From a virus: a DNA stretch of 64,000 nt. Below, one piece after another: positions 34,400 through 42,325 of this stretch; position 1 is the stretch's first letter; every line of letters begins with the position of its first letter. The stretch lies in the IMG/VR virus record IMGVR_UViG_3300024259_002316, positions 26,404 to 90,403 of that record; one strand, 5' to 3'. The notes under the pieces are model-generated. The model was not told where the DNA came from. It saw only the letters and a list, made by a program, of their open reading frames with translations, and made no database searches. Position numbers and translations under genes: made by a program.

Positions 34400-34915
34400 A
34401 TGAATTGGTATAAAAAAACATTGACAAGTGATTCTCAAAGTGATATTATTTCTCCAATGAAAAAAGAATTTATCATCATGAGGGGAGCCAGTGGATCGGG
34501 TAAGTCCTTTCTAGCTAAACAATTAGCAGGAGAAAATGGGCAAATTTTCTCTGCTGATGACTACTTTATGGACTATCAAGGGAATTATAATTGGGAGGGC
34601 AGTGAGATATCTACTGCTCATAAGTGGAACCATAATCGTATAAAAGAAGCTATAGAAAATGGAATCTCTCCTGTAGTAATGGATAATACCAATATCACGA
34701 TGTGGGATATGGCTCAATCAAAACCCATAATACAGCATGCCATGGAAAGAGGATATGATGTCAGAATAGAAGAAACTCAAACTCCTTGGGCCTTTGATCC
34801 TAAAGAACTAGCAAAAAGGAATACTCACGGACTAGATGAGAAAAGAATAGAAAAGCAAATTAGTAGGTGGGCTCCTGACGTTACTGTTGATGATGTGTTA
34901 AATTATGAAAAATAA
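34400..34915 (+). CDS. P-loop kinase, polynucleotide-kinase-like
   Basis: 171 aa. Walker A is MRGASGSGKSFLAKQL; further motifs are FSADDYFMD, HKWNHNRIKEAIENGISPVVMDNTNITMWDM and a Lid-like KELAKRNTHGLDEKRIEKQ. This is the AAA_33 / N4BP2-like kinase group that includes polynucleotide kinase 5'-kinase domains. There is no phosphatase domain. With the RNA ligase it could supply 5' phosphates for RNA repair. The N-terminus MNWYKKTL carries the shared NWYK tag ahead of the kinase domain. Confidence 0.75.
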   Translation: MNWYKKTLTSDSQSDIISPMKKEFIIMRGASGSGKSFLAKQLAGENGQIFSADDYFMDYQGNYNWEGSEISTAHKWNHNRIKEAIENGISPVVMDNTNITMWDMAQSKPIIQHAMERGYDVRIEETQTPWAFDPKELAKRNTHGLDEKRIEKQISRWAPDVTVDDVLNYEK

Positions 34916-35429
34916 ATTAAAAAAATGGCCCAATAATTGGGTAGAGCACATGACGGAAACATGTTTTTTCTATTTTGAAGATAAAGAAATATCTTTTATA
35001 GATTCAAAGATTCTTTGTTCGGACAAGACAAAACAAGCTAAAATATATTGTATTTGTTTGACTTTTAAAAAATATAATAAAATATACGATATTTTTATCA
35101 ATTATGAAGGGTCATGTTTTGTAGTAAACTATTATTATAAAAACTATTATAACTTAAAAAGAAAAAAAGAACTAGAACAAGATTTTATTTTTATGATGGA
35201 CACTTTGCTAAGAGGGGCTGATAAGGTTGGCTCATTTCTTTATTCTGATTTGGGAGGAGAAGCTTCAAGAGATAATATCACATCTGCTTATAACATAACC
35301 CAATCTATAGAAAATACTATTAATTTTCATTCTGACAGAAATGACGATGATGATAATGAAGAAGAGAGAGATCCGATTGAACCTCTCTCTCCGTGCGATA
35401 TGGTGGAGCCAGAACTAATCTGTTCTTAA
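34905..35429 (+). CDS. hypothetical protein, 174 aa
   Basis: The first part is aromatic and beta-rich (IYCICLTFKKYNKIYDIFIN ... FVVNYYYKNYY), the end strongly acidic (DRNDDDDNEEERDP). It overlaps the kinase gene by 11 bases. Its stop codon overlaps that of the convergent minus-strand gene (35426) in a TTAA palindrome. No family recognised. Confidence 0.5.
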   Translation: MKNKLKKWPNNWVEHMTETCFFYFEDKEISFIDSKILCSDKTKQAKIYCICLTFKKYNKIYDIFINYEGSCFVVNYYYKNYYNLKRKKELEQDFIFMMDTLLRGADKVGSFLYSDLGGEASRDNITSAYNITQSIENTINFHSDRNDDDDNEEERDPIEPLSPCDMVEPELICS

Positions 35430-36037
35430 ATTTTTATAGTTTGAGCAAGAATGTCTTTTACTTTGATATTCTCAGTTTGATACCATCCGGTCGGCATGCC
35501 CTCAAAACATTGATTCAGATAAAAACAATAATGATTATACCAATTCTTCCGAGCATGTTCTGTTGATTTTATAATAGCTTTTTTCTCTGTGCCAGACGTA
35601 ATATTGGCATATCTTTCTGCTTCTTTATTTATATCTTCTGATTCTTTTTTATTTACGCAAATAGGACCCCAATGAACTAATTTTCTATCACCAGAAATAG
35701 CCCAACAATCAATATTATATTTGGCAAAAGTTAGAAATTTTTTACTAAATTTTATTGCTAAAGGGTCGTATCCTTGATTTTCTAAATAGTTGTCAGAGCA
35801 GATGTTACTAAGTATTTTATTGTCTATTGCTAAAAGATCTCCTGAATGAAAAATTGTTTTAGCTAAAACATCTATATCTTTAACTCTAATGTTCGGTTTT
35901 GTTATATTTTTAGAATATGAACCCCACAAATGAACAGACTTTACTCCTTCTACATCTTTAAGAGAAGAAACAGTTTTTTCGATGTATGGTTTTGCCTCTT
36001 TGATTTTAGGCATACACTTTTCGTACCAAGAACTCAA
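35426..36037 (-). CDS. nucleotidyltransferase-fold protein
   Basis: 203 aa. Residues ~25-60 carry the Pol-beta-type nucleotidyltransferase core: GVKSVHLWGSYSKNITK ... VKDIDVLAK, i.e. Gly-Ser followed by Asp-x-Asp. A third acidic residue may be in NIDCWAISGD. It lacks an obvious CCA-enzyme or aminoglycoside signature. The C-terminal half is helical with HARKNWYNHYCFYLNQCF. It might modify RNA, a small molecule or protein. It begins MSSWYEKC, like the NWYK-tag proteins, and is alone on the minus strand. Confidence 0.7.
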   Translation of the reverse strand: MSSWYEKCMPKIKEAKPYIEKTVSSLKDVEGVKSVHLWGSYSKNITKPNIRVKDIDVLAKTIFHSGDLLAIDNKILSNICSDNYLENQGYDPLAIKFSKKFLTFAKYNIDCWAISGDRKLVHWGPICVNKKESEDINKEAERYANITSGTEKKAIIKSTEHARKNWYNHYCFYLNQCFEGMPTGWYQTENIKVKDILAQTIKI

Positions 36038-36161
36038 TATATGTCTCCATAAGTTATATTATACTTATTATTCGACTAAAATTTTAGTATTCCTTTATTG
36101 CTAATATGAATTTAGTAATTTTCCGATATAAGGATATTAACTTTTTAGTAGGATAATTATA

Positions 36162-36929
36162 ATGAAAAAAAAGATATATGATTTTATAGATAATGAAGAA
36201 AAATATATTCCTATAATAGCAAAAGAAATTATTGAGACATTTAAACAAGAAGCTAATTCTGAAAATGTAGAATATAGTTTTACTATTGATGGAGAAACAA
36301 AAGAGATAAAAGAAGATAATGCTAACACATATTTTGTTTTTGATACCATCGGGGAAACATGCCTTGATAGTTTTAAGAAATTACTTTTTGATGAAGATTT
36401 AGCAGACATAGAAGAAGAAAGCGACGAAGAAAGACAATTAATGGAAGATGTGAGAAACTTTCTTTTAAAAATATGTAAAGAAATAACAGTTGGTTATAAA
36501 AAAGATGTTCAAAAGACTATTCGTAGAGTAGTTTTGGGAGACAAATACGGAGAAAAACAGGTTCCTCTTTCAGATATAGAAGTGATATCAATAGATGTGG
36601 CAGACTATTCTTCTGTCCCAGAATCCTATAAATATATTTTGAGAATAGGGAAAGTTCCTCACTCAGAGATAAGTACAGATGAAATTATCAAATTTGTGCA
36701 GAATAGACAAGAATTAACAGGAATGGATATAGATAGTGTATTCTCTATCGAGAAACAAGCAGGTAACCCGTTATTTGACAATGTTTTAGTTATTGAGCCC
36801 ACAAGAAAGTTCTTAAATGAAATATCTATTTATCTTTTTGTGGATTATACTATACTAGTAAATGACGAAGAAACTGTAATAAAAGAAAAAAAGAAAAAAG
36901 CAAAAAAGAAAAAAATACAATCAAGTTAG
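36162..36929 (+). CDS. hypothetical acidic protein, 255 aa
   Basis: Acidic helical protein with a Lys-rich tail (EKKKKKAKKKKIQSS). Middle segments alternate helices and strands (EICKEITVGYKKDV-like, VISIDVADYSSVPESYKYIL). AGGATAATTATA precedes the ATG. No domain recognised. Confidence 0.5.
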   Translation: MKKKIYDFIDNEEKYIPIIAKEIIETFKQEANSENVEYSFTIDGETKEIKEDNANTYFVFDTIGETCLDSFKKLLFDEDLADIEEESDEERQLMEDVRNFLLKICKEITVGYKKDVQKTIRRVVLGDKYGEKQVPLSDIEVISIDVADYSSVPESYKYILRIGKVPHSEISTDEIIKFVQNRQELTGMDIDSVFSIEKQAGNPLFDNVLVIEPTRKFLNEISIYLFVDYTILVNDEETVIKEKKKKAKKKKIQSS

Positions 36930-36957
36930 GAAAAAGACAGCATACAACTGCTGATCT

Positions 36958-37065
36958 GATAAGATTGTATATTATTGGTAAGTGGAGCGTTGTTAAGTTC
37001 TCGAGATCGGCTATCACGTTTCTATTTATTAGAGAACTGATAATAAACAATCTTATCTCCTTTTT
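36958..37065 (+). ncRNA. candidate structured RNA upstream of tRNA-Arg
   Basis: The ends pair as GATAAGATTGT (36958-36968) with ACAATCTTATC (37047-37057), 11 bp. Inside, ATTAT pairs with ATAAT and AGTTCTC (36996-37002) with GAGAACT (37032-37038), stacked on the 3' side with a ~20-base insertion on the 5' side. TTTTT follows the stem. No ORF is present. It might be a small RNA, a processing signal for the tRNA, or a terminator with a large loop. Confidence 0.5.
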
Positions 37066-37071
37066 CATAAA

Positions 37072-37142
37072 GCCTTGGTAGTTCAGTGGGCGAACAGCTA
37101 TTTCCGAAATAGAAAATGAGGGTCCGATTCCCTTCCAGGGCA
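37072..37142 (+). tRNA. tRNA-Arg (anticodon CCG)
   Basis: Cloverleaf read by hand: acceptor GCCTTGG/CCAGGGC with one G-U pair, D stem GTTC/GAAC, anticodon stem GCTAT/ATAGA (first pair G-A mismatch), loop TTCCGAA giving CCG, four-base variable loop, T stem GAGGG/CCCTT with loop TCCGATT. Discriminator A; CCA is not encoded. It would read CGG, a rare codon in an AT-rich genome. The T loop and the mismatch make it slightly degenerate. Confidence 0.75.
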
Positions 37143-37155
37143 GTAGGAAGATAAA

Positions 37156-37719
37156 ATGAATGAAGAAATATCTAAAAATTACATCATAACGGATAGCCAT
37201 TTTTCCCATGAAGCTATGCAGCAATATTGTGGTAGACCCTTTGATTTTGAGAAAAAGATAATCAAGCAATGGCAGGCAACCGTTAGCCCTCAAGATATAG
37301 TGTTTCATCTAGGAGATGTCACATGGGGATCTCAAGGACAGCTACAGCAGATAATGCATGGATTGCCAGGAACTAAAATTCTTATTAGAGGAAATCATGA
37401 CAAAGACCATTCTAATAATTGGTTTATTAAAGCAGGTTTTTCTGTTGTTCTAGAAAAAGCTCAAATAAGTAAAGTTATCTTGTCCCATTTCCCTGCCATT
37501 TTAAGTCGAGAAGAAATAGATTTTAACATTATTAATATCCATGGGCATTTTCATAATATGCCTCCAAAAAAATGGGAAAAGCAATTAATAGAAAGAATTA
37601 CTTATAATCATTATTTACTTAGTTTAGAAGACGTTAATTATAAGCCAATATCATTAGAAGCAGCTATAAAAAGAAAATTTATCAAAAATTCCAAAAAATT
37701 ATTGGAAAGTGAAAAATGA
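37156..37719 (+). CDS. calcineurin-like metallophosphoesterase
   Basis: 187 aa. The metal-binding motifs are in order: IITDSHFSHE (D-x-H), FHLGDVTWG (GD), IRGNHDKDH (GNHD), ILSHFP (H) and NIHGHFHN (GHxH). This is the YfcE/phage 'hydrolase' type that cleaves phosphodiester or phosphomonoester bonds. Typical of phage genomes; the substrate may be a nucleotide or RNA end. AGGAAGATAAA precedes the start, 14 bases after the tRNA. Confidence 0.85.
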   Translation: MNEEISKNYIITDSHFSHEAMQQYCGRPFDFEKKIIKQWQATVSPQDIVFHLGDVTWGSQGQLQQIMHGLPGTKILIRGNHDKDHSNNWFIKAGFSVVLEKAQISKVILSHFPAILSREEIDFNIINIHGHFHNMPPKKWEKQLIERITYNHYLLSLEDVNYKPISLEAAIKRKFIKNSKKLLESEK

Positions 37720-37774
37720 TATGATACAAAGAAAACGTTATTAACCATTACTTTTATTTAGTGTGAGGTAAAAC

Positions 37775-38047
37775 ATGTTTACACTTAAGAAGACAGGCGA
37801 AGCTCTTATTGATAAAAATATAAAGAAGGTTATATCCTTTGATATAACTGTTCAGGCAATGCTTAAAGGTATTCATGATTGCCAAGAGCAGATAAATACT
37901 AATACTGAGACTATCAAAGTGCTCCAGGCAGAAAATGAAAGAATTACAGAGGTGCAAACTAGAGCATTTAAGCTTAAGGATAGTCTAGAGAAGACATTAG
38001 AAGAATTTAAAGATCCAGAAAAAAAGAGGGAAAAAGAAAAAAAATAA
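37775..38047 (+). CDS. small coiled-coil protein
   Basis: 90 aa. After a short ordered start (MFTLKKTGEALIDKNIKKVI) the protein is a continuous charged helix ending KDPEKKREKEKK. GAGG lies 8 bases upstream. It sits between the two tRNA genes. No family recognised. Confidence 0.55.
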   Translation: MFTLKKTGEALIDKNIKKVISFDITVQAMLKGIHDCQEQINTNTETIKVLQAENERITEVQTRAFKLKDSLEKTLEEFKDPEKKREKEKK

Positions 38048-38063
38048 CAATTCTATACGATAT

Positions 38064-38136
38064 TGAGCAGTAGTTTAATTGGTGGAACATCTGTCTCTGG
38101 AACAGAAGGTTGCAGGTTCGAGTCCTGCCTGCTCAG
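38064..38136 (+). tRNA. tRNA-Gln (anticodon CTG)
   Basis: Clean cloverleaf: acceptor TGAGCAG/CTGCTCA starting with the U1-A72 pair typical of tRNA-Gln, D stem GTTT/GAAC, anticodon stem TCTGT/ACAGA with loop CTCTGGA (anticodon CTG, reads CAG), T stem GCAGG/CCTGC with loop TTCGAGT. Discriminator G, as expected for glutamine. CCA is not encoded. Confidence 0.93.
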
Positions 38137-38151
38137 TTATAAAAGGTAAAT

Positions 38152-38304
38152 ATGAACGACAACACAAACAATTTGGAGCCTGAACCGTACGGTTGGAGAT
38201 GGTGCGGACTCTTTAAGATTCGGGACAATCGTGAATATTCCAAGGGAAATATCTACAGATATTGTAAAATATCTCCAAGAAAAGAAAGGACAATCTGTTC
38301 CTGA
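38152..38304 (+). CDS. possible 50-aa protein overlapping the HTH gene
   Basis: ATG 38152 has a good AAAAGG five bases upstream and opens 50 codons (MNDNTNNLEPEPYGWRWCGL...). It overlaps the HTH gene in another frame. The HTH gene has only a GTG with a weak ribosome site, so this frame may be the first cistron that brings ribosomes to it, or the two may be one gene joined by a frameshift. The palindrome AACCGTACGGTT (38183-38194) lies inside. Confidence 0.4.
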   Translation: MNDNTNNLEPEPYGWRWCGLFKIRDNREYSKGNIYRYCKISPRKERTICS

Positions 38305-38530
38305 CATAGCTAAGTTTATGTCCACCACTCCCACTCACATCCAAGCAATTATCGATCAAAAGTCAAATCTTCAATTAGAAAATGTCGATAACTACCTCAA
38401 CAATCTCAATATGAAATTTTGGGAATTTATTTCTGAAGCCATTCCCGAAGAGCATCTGTCTCCCAGAATAAGAAGTAAAATTCAACTCTGTCAAGAATTA
38501 GCTGAGACTATAAAAAAGAAGAAACATTAA
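38231..38530 (+). CDS. helix-turn-helix DNA-binding protein
   Basis: 99 aa from GTG 38231 (VNIPREISTDIVKYL). Residues ~16-50 form a Cro/C1-type helix-turn-helix: KGQSVPDIAKFMSTTPTHIQAII, followed by LENVDNYLNNLNMKFW. It is a candidate transcription regulator. Its partners and operator are unknown; the shared AAGTGA promoters are possible targets, by inference only. Confidence 0.65.
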   Translation: MNIPREISTDIVKYLQEKKGQSVPDIAKFMSTTPTHIQAIIDQKSNLQLENVDNYLNNLNMKFWEFISEAIPEEHLSPRIRSKIQLCQELAETIKKKKH

Positions 38531-38537
38531 AAAGTCC

Positions 38538-38566
38538 TTGCAAGTGAAAGTATATTTTGATATAAT
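38538..38566 (+). promoter_or_regulatory. sigma70-type promoter before the Nudix gene
   Basis: TTGCAA, 17-base spacer (GTGAAAGTATATTTTGA), TATAAT. Reading across the -35 gives CAAGTGAAAGT, the shared AAGTGA word. Leader of about 70 bases. Confidence 0.85.
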
Positions 38567-38638
38567 ACTACTATTGATAATAGTATAATTATATAAATAA
38601 CTATAAAATAAGGACTTATACAAAAAGTTTAAATAAAG

Positions 38639-39082
38639 ATGGAAAAAATTGAACAAAAAGACCCAGGAGTAAAGGTAGGGGTAACGTCCATCATTGTAAG
38701 AGAAGGGAAAATATTGCTTGGTCTTAGAGGAGATGCTTGCGAAACAGCTAGGAACGAATGGGCCTACCCTGGAGGCAGAATGGACTATGGAGAAGATCCT
38801 ATTACCTCTATAGCAAGAGAAGTTCATGAAGAAACGTTTATGTATGTACGTAAAAAAGATATAAAATTTCTTACTTGGGTCAATGAGTTCTTTCCCGAAG
38901 ATAATAAGCATTATGTTAGTTTGGTATTTTGGATGACAAATCTAAAAGGAGACCCCATAGTAACAGAAAAAGATAAATGTAAAGAATGGAGATGGTTCGA
39001 TCCAGATGACCTACCTGATAATACTTTTTGGGCATCTAAATTGAACATTAAAAAATATAGAGATAGAATAAAAAATGGCTAG
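38639..39082 (+). CDS. Nudix hydrolase
   Basis: 147 aa. The Nudix box is complete: GGRMDYGEDPITSIAREVHEE (G-x5-E-x7-R-E-x-x-E-E pattern), in a NUDT15/MutT-like fold with KILLGLRGDACETARNEWAYP before it. It hydrolyses a nucleoside diphosphate linked to another group: oxidised dNTP, ADP-ribose or a NAD-type compound. With the macro domain and NAD genes in the window, ADP-ribose is an attractive but unproven substrate. Confidence 0.9.
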   Translation: MEKIEQKDPGVKVGVTSIIVREGKILLGLRGDACETARNEWAYPGGRMDYGEDPITSIAREVHEETFMYVRKKDIKFLTWVNEFFPEDNKHYVSLVFWMTNLKGDPIVTEKDKCKEWRWFDPDDLPDNTFWASKLNIKKYRDRIKNG

Positions 39083-39290
39083 AAAACAGACAACATGGAT
39101 AGTGGACGTGGGAGAGGGAGATACCGAAGAATATCCAACAAAAAAAGAAGCAGAGATAGCAGAGGCAGAGTATCGCATAGATAAAGAAATTTATACTTTA
39201 ACACAAATTTTTAGAAACTATTTTAAGGATTTTTATGACAAAGGGACTGGAGACAGACATAATAAATATATTCATCTATGTGTAGATTGA
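39075..39290 (+). CDS. small hypothetical protein, 71 aa
   Basis: Starts MARKQTTWIVDVGEGDTEEY and continues with a charged helix (KKEAEIAEAEYRIDKEI). It overlaps the Nudix gene by 8 bases, so it is translationally coupled. No family recognised. Confidence 0.5.
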   Translation: MARKQTTWIVDVGEGDTEEYPTKKEAEIAEAEYRIDKEIYTLTQIFRNYFKDFYDKGTGDRHNKYIHLCVD

Positions 39291-39293
39291 GGG

Positions 39294-39581
39294 ATGAAAT
39301 TATTAGAATATGAATGCAAATTCGACGAACACAGAAATGAAAGAGGAGAGTTAGTATATAAACATGATGGAAAAATTATCACATTTTTAGATGGCACTCG
39401 ATGTGCAGAATGTGATAGAAAAGCTTTTATTCTATTTCAAAAAATGATTGCAGATTATAATAGAAAAAAACAAATAAATATTATAATAGATATCAGAAAT
39501 TGGTCAGATACGTGCTCCCAACCCAAGCAAGAGTTGTTGCAGATTCTGAAAATAGTGGGATTCTGGGATAAAAATCATTAA
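39294..39581 (+). CDS. small hypothetical protein, 95 aa
   Basis: Four bases after the previous stop. A beta-rich start (YECKFDEHRNERGELVYKHD) leads to a CAECDRKAFILFQKM segment; the two cysteines may bind metal. The end is RNWSDTCSQPKQELLQILKI. No family recognised. Confidence 0.5.
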   Translation: MKLLEYECKFDEHRNERGELVYKHDGKIITFLDGTRCAECDRKAFILFQKMIADYNRKKQINIIIDIRNWSDTCSQPKQELLQILKIVGFWDKNH

Positions 39582-39583
39582 AA

Positions 39584-39602
39584 TTCCAGACAATGAGTTT
39601 TT
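39584..39602 (+). repeat. 19-bp leader element, copy before ligA
   Basis: TTCCAGACAATGAGTTTTT, identical to 25932-25950 in the pncB leader. It lies 80 bases before the NAD-dependent ligase start. Confidence 0.7.
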
Positions 39603-39626
39603 TCAATTAGTAGGTAAGAAAGACCT

Positions 39627-39684
39627 AAAAACGACGTAAAAAAGGTAAAAATGACCAAAAACGACAAAAAAAGGTAAAAAGATG
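39627..39684 (+). repeat. tandem A-rich repeat in the ligA leader
   Basis: Two ~28-base units, each AAAAACGAC followed by an A run, AAGGT and AAAAA, with a 30-base period. The second supplies the AAAGG ribosome site and runs into the ligase ATG. Confidence 0.65.
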
Positions 39685-41760
39685 TCAAAAACAGACCTAT
39701 TTGAACAAAATACTCAAAAAAGAATCAAAGAACTTGAAAAAACGATTATAGCTCTTGATACGGCTTTTCATGTAACAGGAGATGATTGCATCGACCCTTT
39801 TACAGGAGAAGTTGTACTTGATAATGAGTATGATGCTCTTAAAAAAGAGCTTGAAAATCTACATCCTACATCTAAAATATTTAAAGATGTAACTGCTGCC
39901 AAATCATCTAAAATAAAAAATAAGATTATCCACGACCCTCCTATGACTTCTATTAATAAGTGCAATGGAACAGAAAAAGAAAAAGAAGCAATTCTTATGA
40001 AATTTTTTGAAGATTGTCGCAAAATAGATAAAGACATAGCAAGTCAGAAAAGCTATCCTGTTTGGTTGGAAAAATTCTTCACTATGTCATATAAACATGA
40101 CGGTTTAGCTTTATCTTGTGAATATGAAAATGGAGATTTAAAAAGAGTAGGACTGCGTTCTAAAAGTGGGCAAGACGGTATTGACGTAACAGATTTAGCA
40201 AAATATATTGCAGGTATTCCCCAAAACCTTAAAGACCCTGTAACTTGTAAGATTAGAGGAGAAGTCGAAACTCCAATTTCTGATTTTATAAGAGTAAGTG
40301 AAGAACTCGGAGATGATGCTAAAGCTAATCCTAGAGCGCACACTGCTGGAAGTATGAATCACAAAACAGCAAAGAAGATGAAAGATCGAGGATTAAGATT
40401 TACAGCTTATAATGTTGTAGGTATTAAAAATCCTCCATACAAGACAGAAATCGAAAGAGCAAAGTGGACATCGAAATTAGGTTTTCATTATGTTAAAACA
40501 ATTCCTTTTACTTTTGATATGTTGAAAACATTTGAAGACCAACACCGTAGATTAAATTTTATGGTGGATGGTGCTGTTATCTCTATTGGTAATTTAGAAC
40601 TGCAAAAACAAATGGGGCAATCTGGAAGTAAACTTACAGGTAATCCTAAAGGTAAAATTGCTTTTAAGTTCAAAGATGAAATTAAAACTGCCATTGTTAA
40701 AGATATAACATGGCAAACAGGAAGAACAGGCAATATTACTCCTGTTCTTATCTTTGACGGAATACAACTAGAAGGAACAACTGTTAGCAAATGCACTGCC
40801 CACAACCTTGGAATGATTAAAACTCATAAAATTGGAATAGGTTCTGAAATTGAGATTATTAAATCAGGAAAGATTATTCCGAAAATAAATAAAGTTATTA
40901 AAGCCAAAGGTTCGGCAAAGATTCCTACAAATTGTCCTTCTTGTGGAGAACGTCTTTTGGAAGTAGATGGTTCTGATGGAGCATTATCTTTAATCTGTGA
41001 CAATTCTGACTGCTCTGCTCAAAATGTAAAAAGTCTTAATCATTGGATGAAAGTTTTGGGAGTAAAAGGAATTGCAGGAAGCACGATTGAAAAACTTATT
41101 GATGCTGGTTTAATCCGAAAAAGATCAGACTTTTATAAGCTTACTTTGGGAACTTTGCTAAATAATGGTATCACCGAAAGAACAGCAGTTTTGATTCTTG
41201 CCAGAATATGGATGATTCCATCTCCTGAACAAGAAAAAGATAATGTTGTGCTAAGAAATAAATTAAAACCGATATTAAAAATAAACATTCCAACAGAAAA
41301 ATTCTTTGCAGCTTTCGGGATTAAAGAAGCTGGAAAAGAAGTTGGCAGATTACTATCTCAACAATATCAAGATTTTAATGAAATAAGAAACTTGACTATA
41401 AGCGAACTTGAATCTATAGATGGTATTGGCTCTATTACGGCTAAAAACACAGTTGACTTCTTAACCAAAAATAAACACGAAATCGATCAGTTGCTTCAGT
41501 TCATAACTCTTGAATCTGCCAAAAATAAAGGTGGGAAATTAGATGGACAAGTATTTGTTCTTTCTGGTTCTATAGAGGGAGGAAAAGACCTATGGAAAGA
41601 ATCTATCGAGGAGCAAGGAGGAATAGTTAAAAGCAGCGTTAGCAAAAAAACAAATTATTTGGTTGCGGGAGATGGCTCTGGTAGTAAATCAGATAAAGCA
41701 GAAGAGTTGAATATCCCTATTCTAACTGTCGATGATTTAGAAAAAATGATAGATGACTGA
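39682..41760 (+). CDS. ligA: NAD-dependent DNA ligase
   Basis: 692 aa. Seals DNA nicks using NAD. The AMP-accepting lysine is in YKHDG (Lys138). Other signatures: KIRGEVETP, HNLGMIKTHKIGIGSEIEI (OB fold), a Cys4 zinc finger (CPSCGERL ... CDNSDCSAQ), helix-hairpin-helix repeats (LESIDGIGSITAKNTVDFL) and a C-terminal BRCT domain (GQVFVLSGSIEGG ... NYLVAGDGSGSKSDKA). The length and domain order equal bacterial LigA, larger than many phage ligases. The N-terminal Ia domain, which binds NMN, appears altered. Confidence 0.93.
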   Translation: MSKTDLFEQNTQKRIKELEKTIIALDTAFHVTGDDCIDPFTGEVVLDNEYDALKKELENLHPTSKIFKDVTAAKSSKIKNKIIHDPPMTSINKCNGTEKEKEAILMKFFEDCRKIDKDIASQKSYPVWLEKFFTMSYKHDGLALSCEYENGDLKRVGLRSKSGQDGIDVTDLAKYIAGIPQNLKDPVTCKIRGEVETPISDFIRVSEELGDDAKANPRAHTAGSMNHKTAKKMKDRGLRFTAYNVVGIKNPPYKTEIERAKWTSKLGFHYVKTIPFTFDMLKTFEDQHRRLNFMVDGAVISIGNLELQKQMGQSGSKLTGNPKGKIAFKFKDEIKTAIVKDITWQTGRTGNITPVLIFDGIQLEGTTVSKCTAHNLGMIKTHKIGIGSEIEIIKSGKIIPKINKVIKAKGSAKIPTNCPSCGERLLEVDGSDGALSLICDNSDCSAQNVKSLNHWMKVLGVKGIAGSTIEKLIDAGLIRKRSDFYKLTLGTLLNNGITERTAVLILARIWMIPSPEQEKDNVVLRNKLKPILKINIPTEKFFAAFGIKEAGKEVGRLLSQQYQDFNEIRNLTISELESIDGIGSITAKNTVDFLTKNKHEIDQLLQFITLESAKNKGGKLDGQVFVLSGSIEGGKDLWKESIEEQGGIVKSSVSKKTNYLVAGDGSGSKSDKAEELNIPILTVDDLEKMIDD

Positions 41761-42325
41761 AGAACATAAAATACAGATAATAAAACATATAGAACCAGAA
41801 CCTCTTCGAGAGGTTGGAGATATTCTCTATCCTTTTGCAAATTGGGAAACCACATCCACAGGAGATGGATGGTATACAAGATTTCCTGAAGAATTTTACG
41901 AAGAAAAACCTTATTACCCACTAACAGAAATTTCTCAGAATCCATGGGATGCTCTGATTAAACTGGGAGTAAATTGTTTCGACTTTAAAGAAAAGGTCCA
42001 ATACGAATGCCCTTATAATAAATATATTCATTTTTGGTGCATTCCTGTCATAATTTTTTCGGACAATATCGAATTATGGATAAATAAATATAATATTCCT
42101 CATTCTCGATCTTTTTGCGATCAAGCATGGGCAAAGAAATTTTTTCCTGTAAAAACAAAAAATGGATTACCATTTACAAAAATTCAAAGATCATTATTAG
42201 GACCAGGATATACTTCAAAAACACTTGTTAATAGTGGAAATGGATATTTATATGACTCTCTATTAGTATTAGATAATGGGGATTATCTTGGTGCAAAAGT
42301 TTGGATATGGTTTAGTAAGAAATGA
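41753..42325 (+). CDS. hypothetical protein, 190 aa
   Basis: Overlaps ligA by 8 bases. An alpha/beta protein rich in Trp, Tyr and Pro (LYPFANWETTSTGDGWYTRF ... YIHFWCIPVIIFSDNIELW ... GAKVWIWFSKK). No family recognised. It is coupled to the next gene by an ATGA overlap. Confidence 0.5.
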   Translation: MTEEHKIQIIKHIEPEPLREVGDILYPFANWETTSTGDGWYTRFPEEFYEEKPYYPLTEISQNPWDALIKLGVNCFDFKEKVQYECPYNKYIHFWCIPVIIFSDNIELWINKYNIPHSRSFCDQAWAKKFFPVKTKNGLPFTKIQRSLLGPGYTSKTLVNSGNGYLYDSLLVLDNGDYLGAKVWIWFSKK

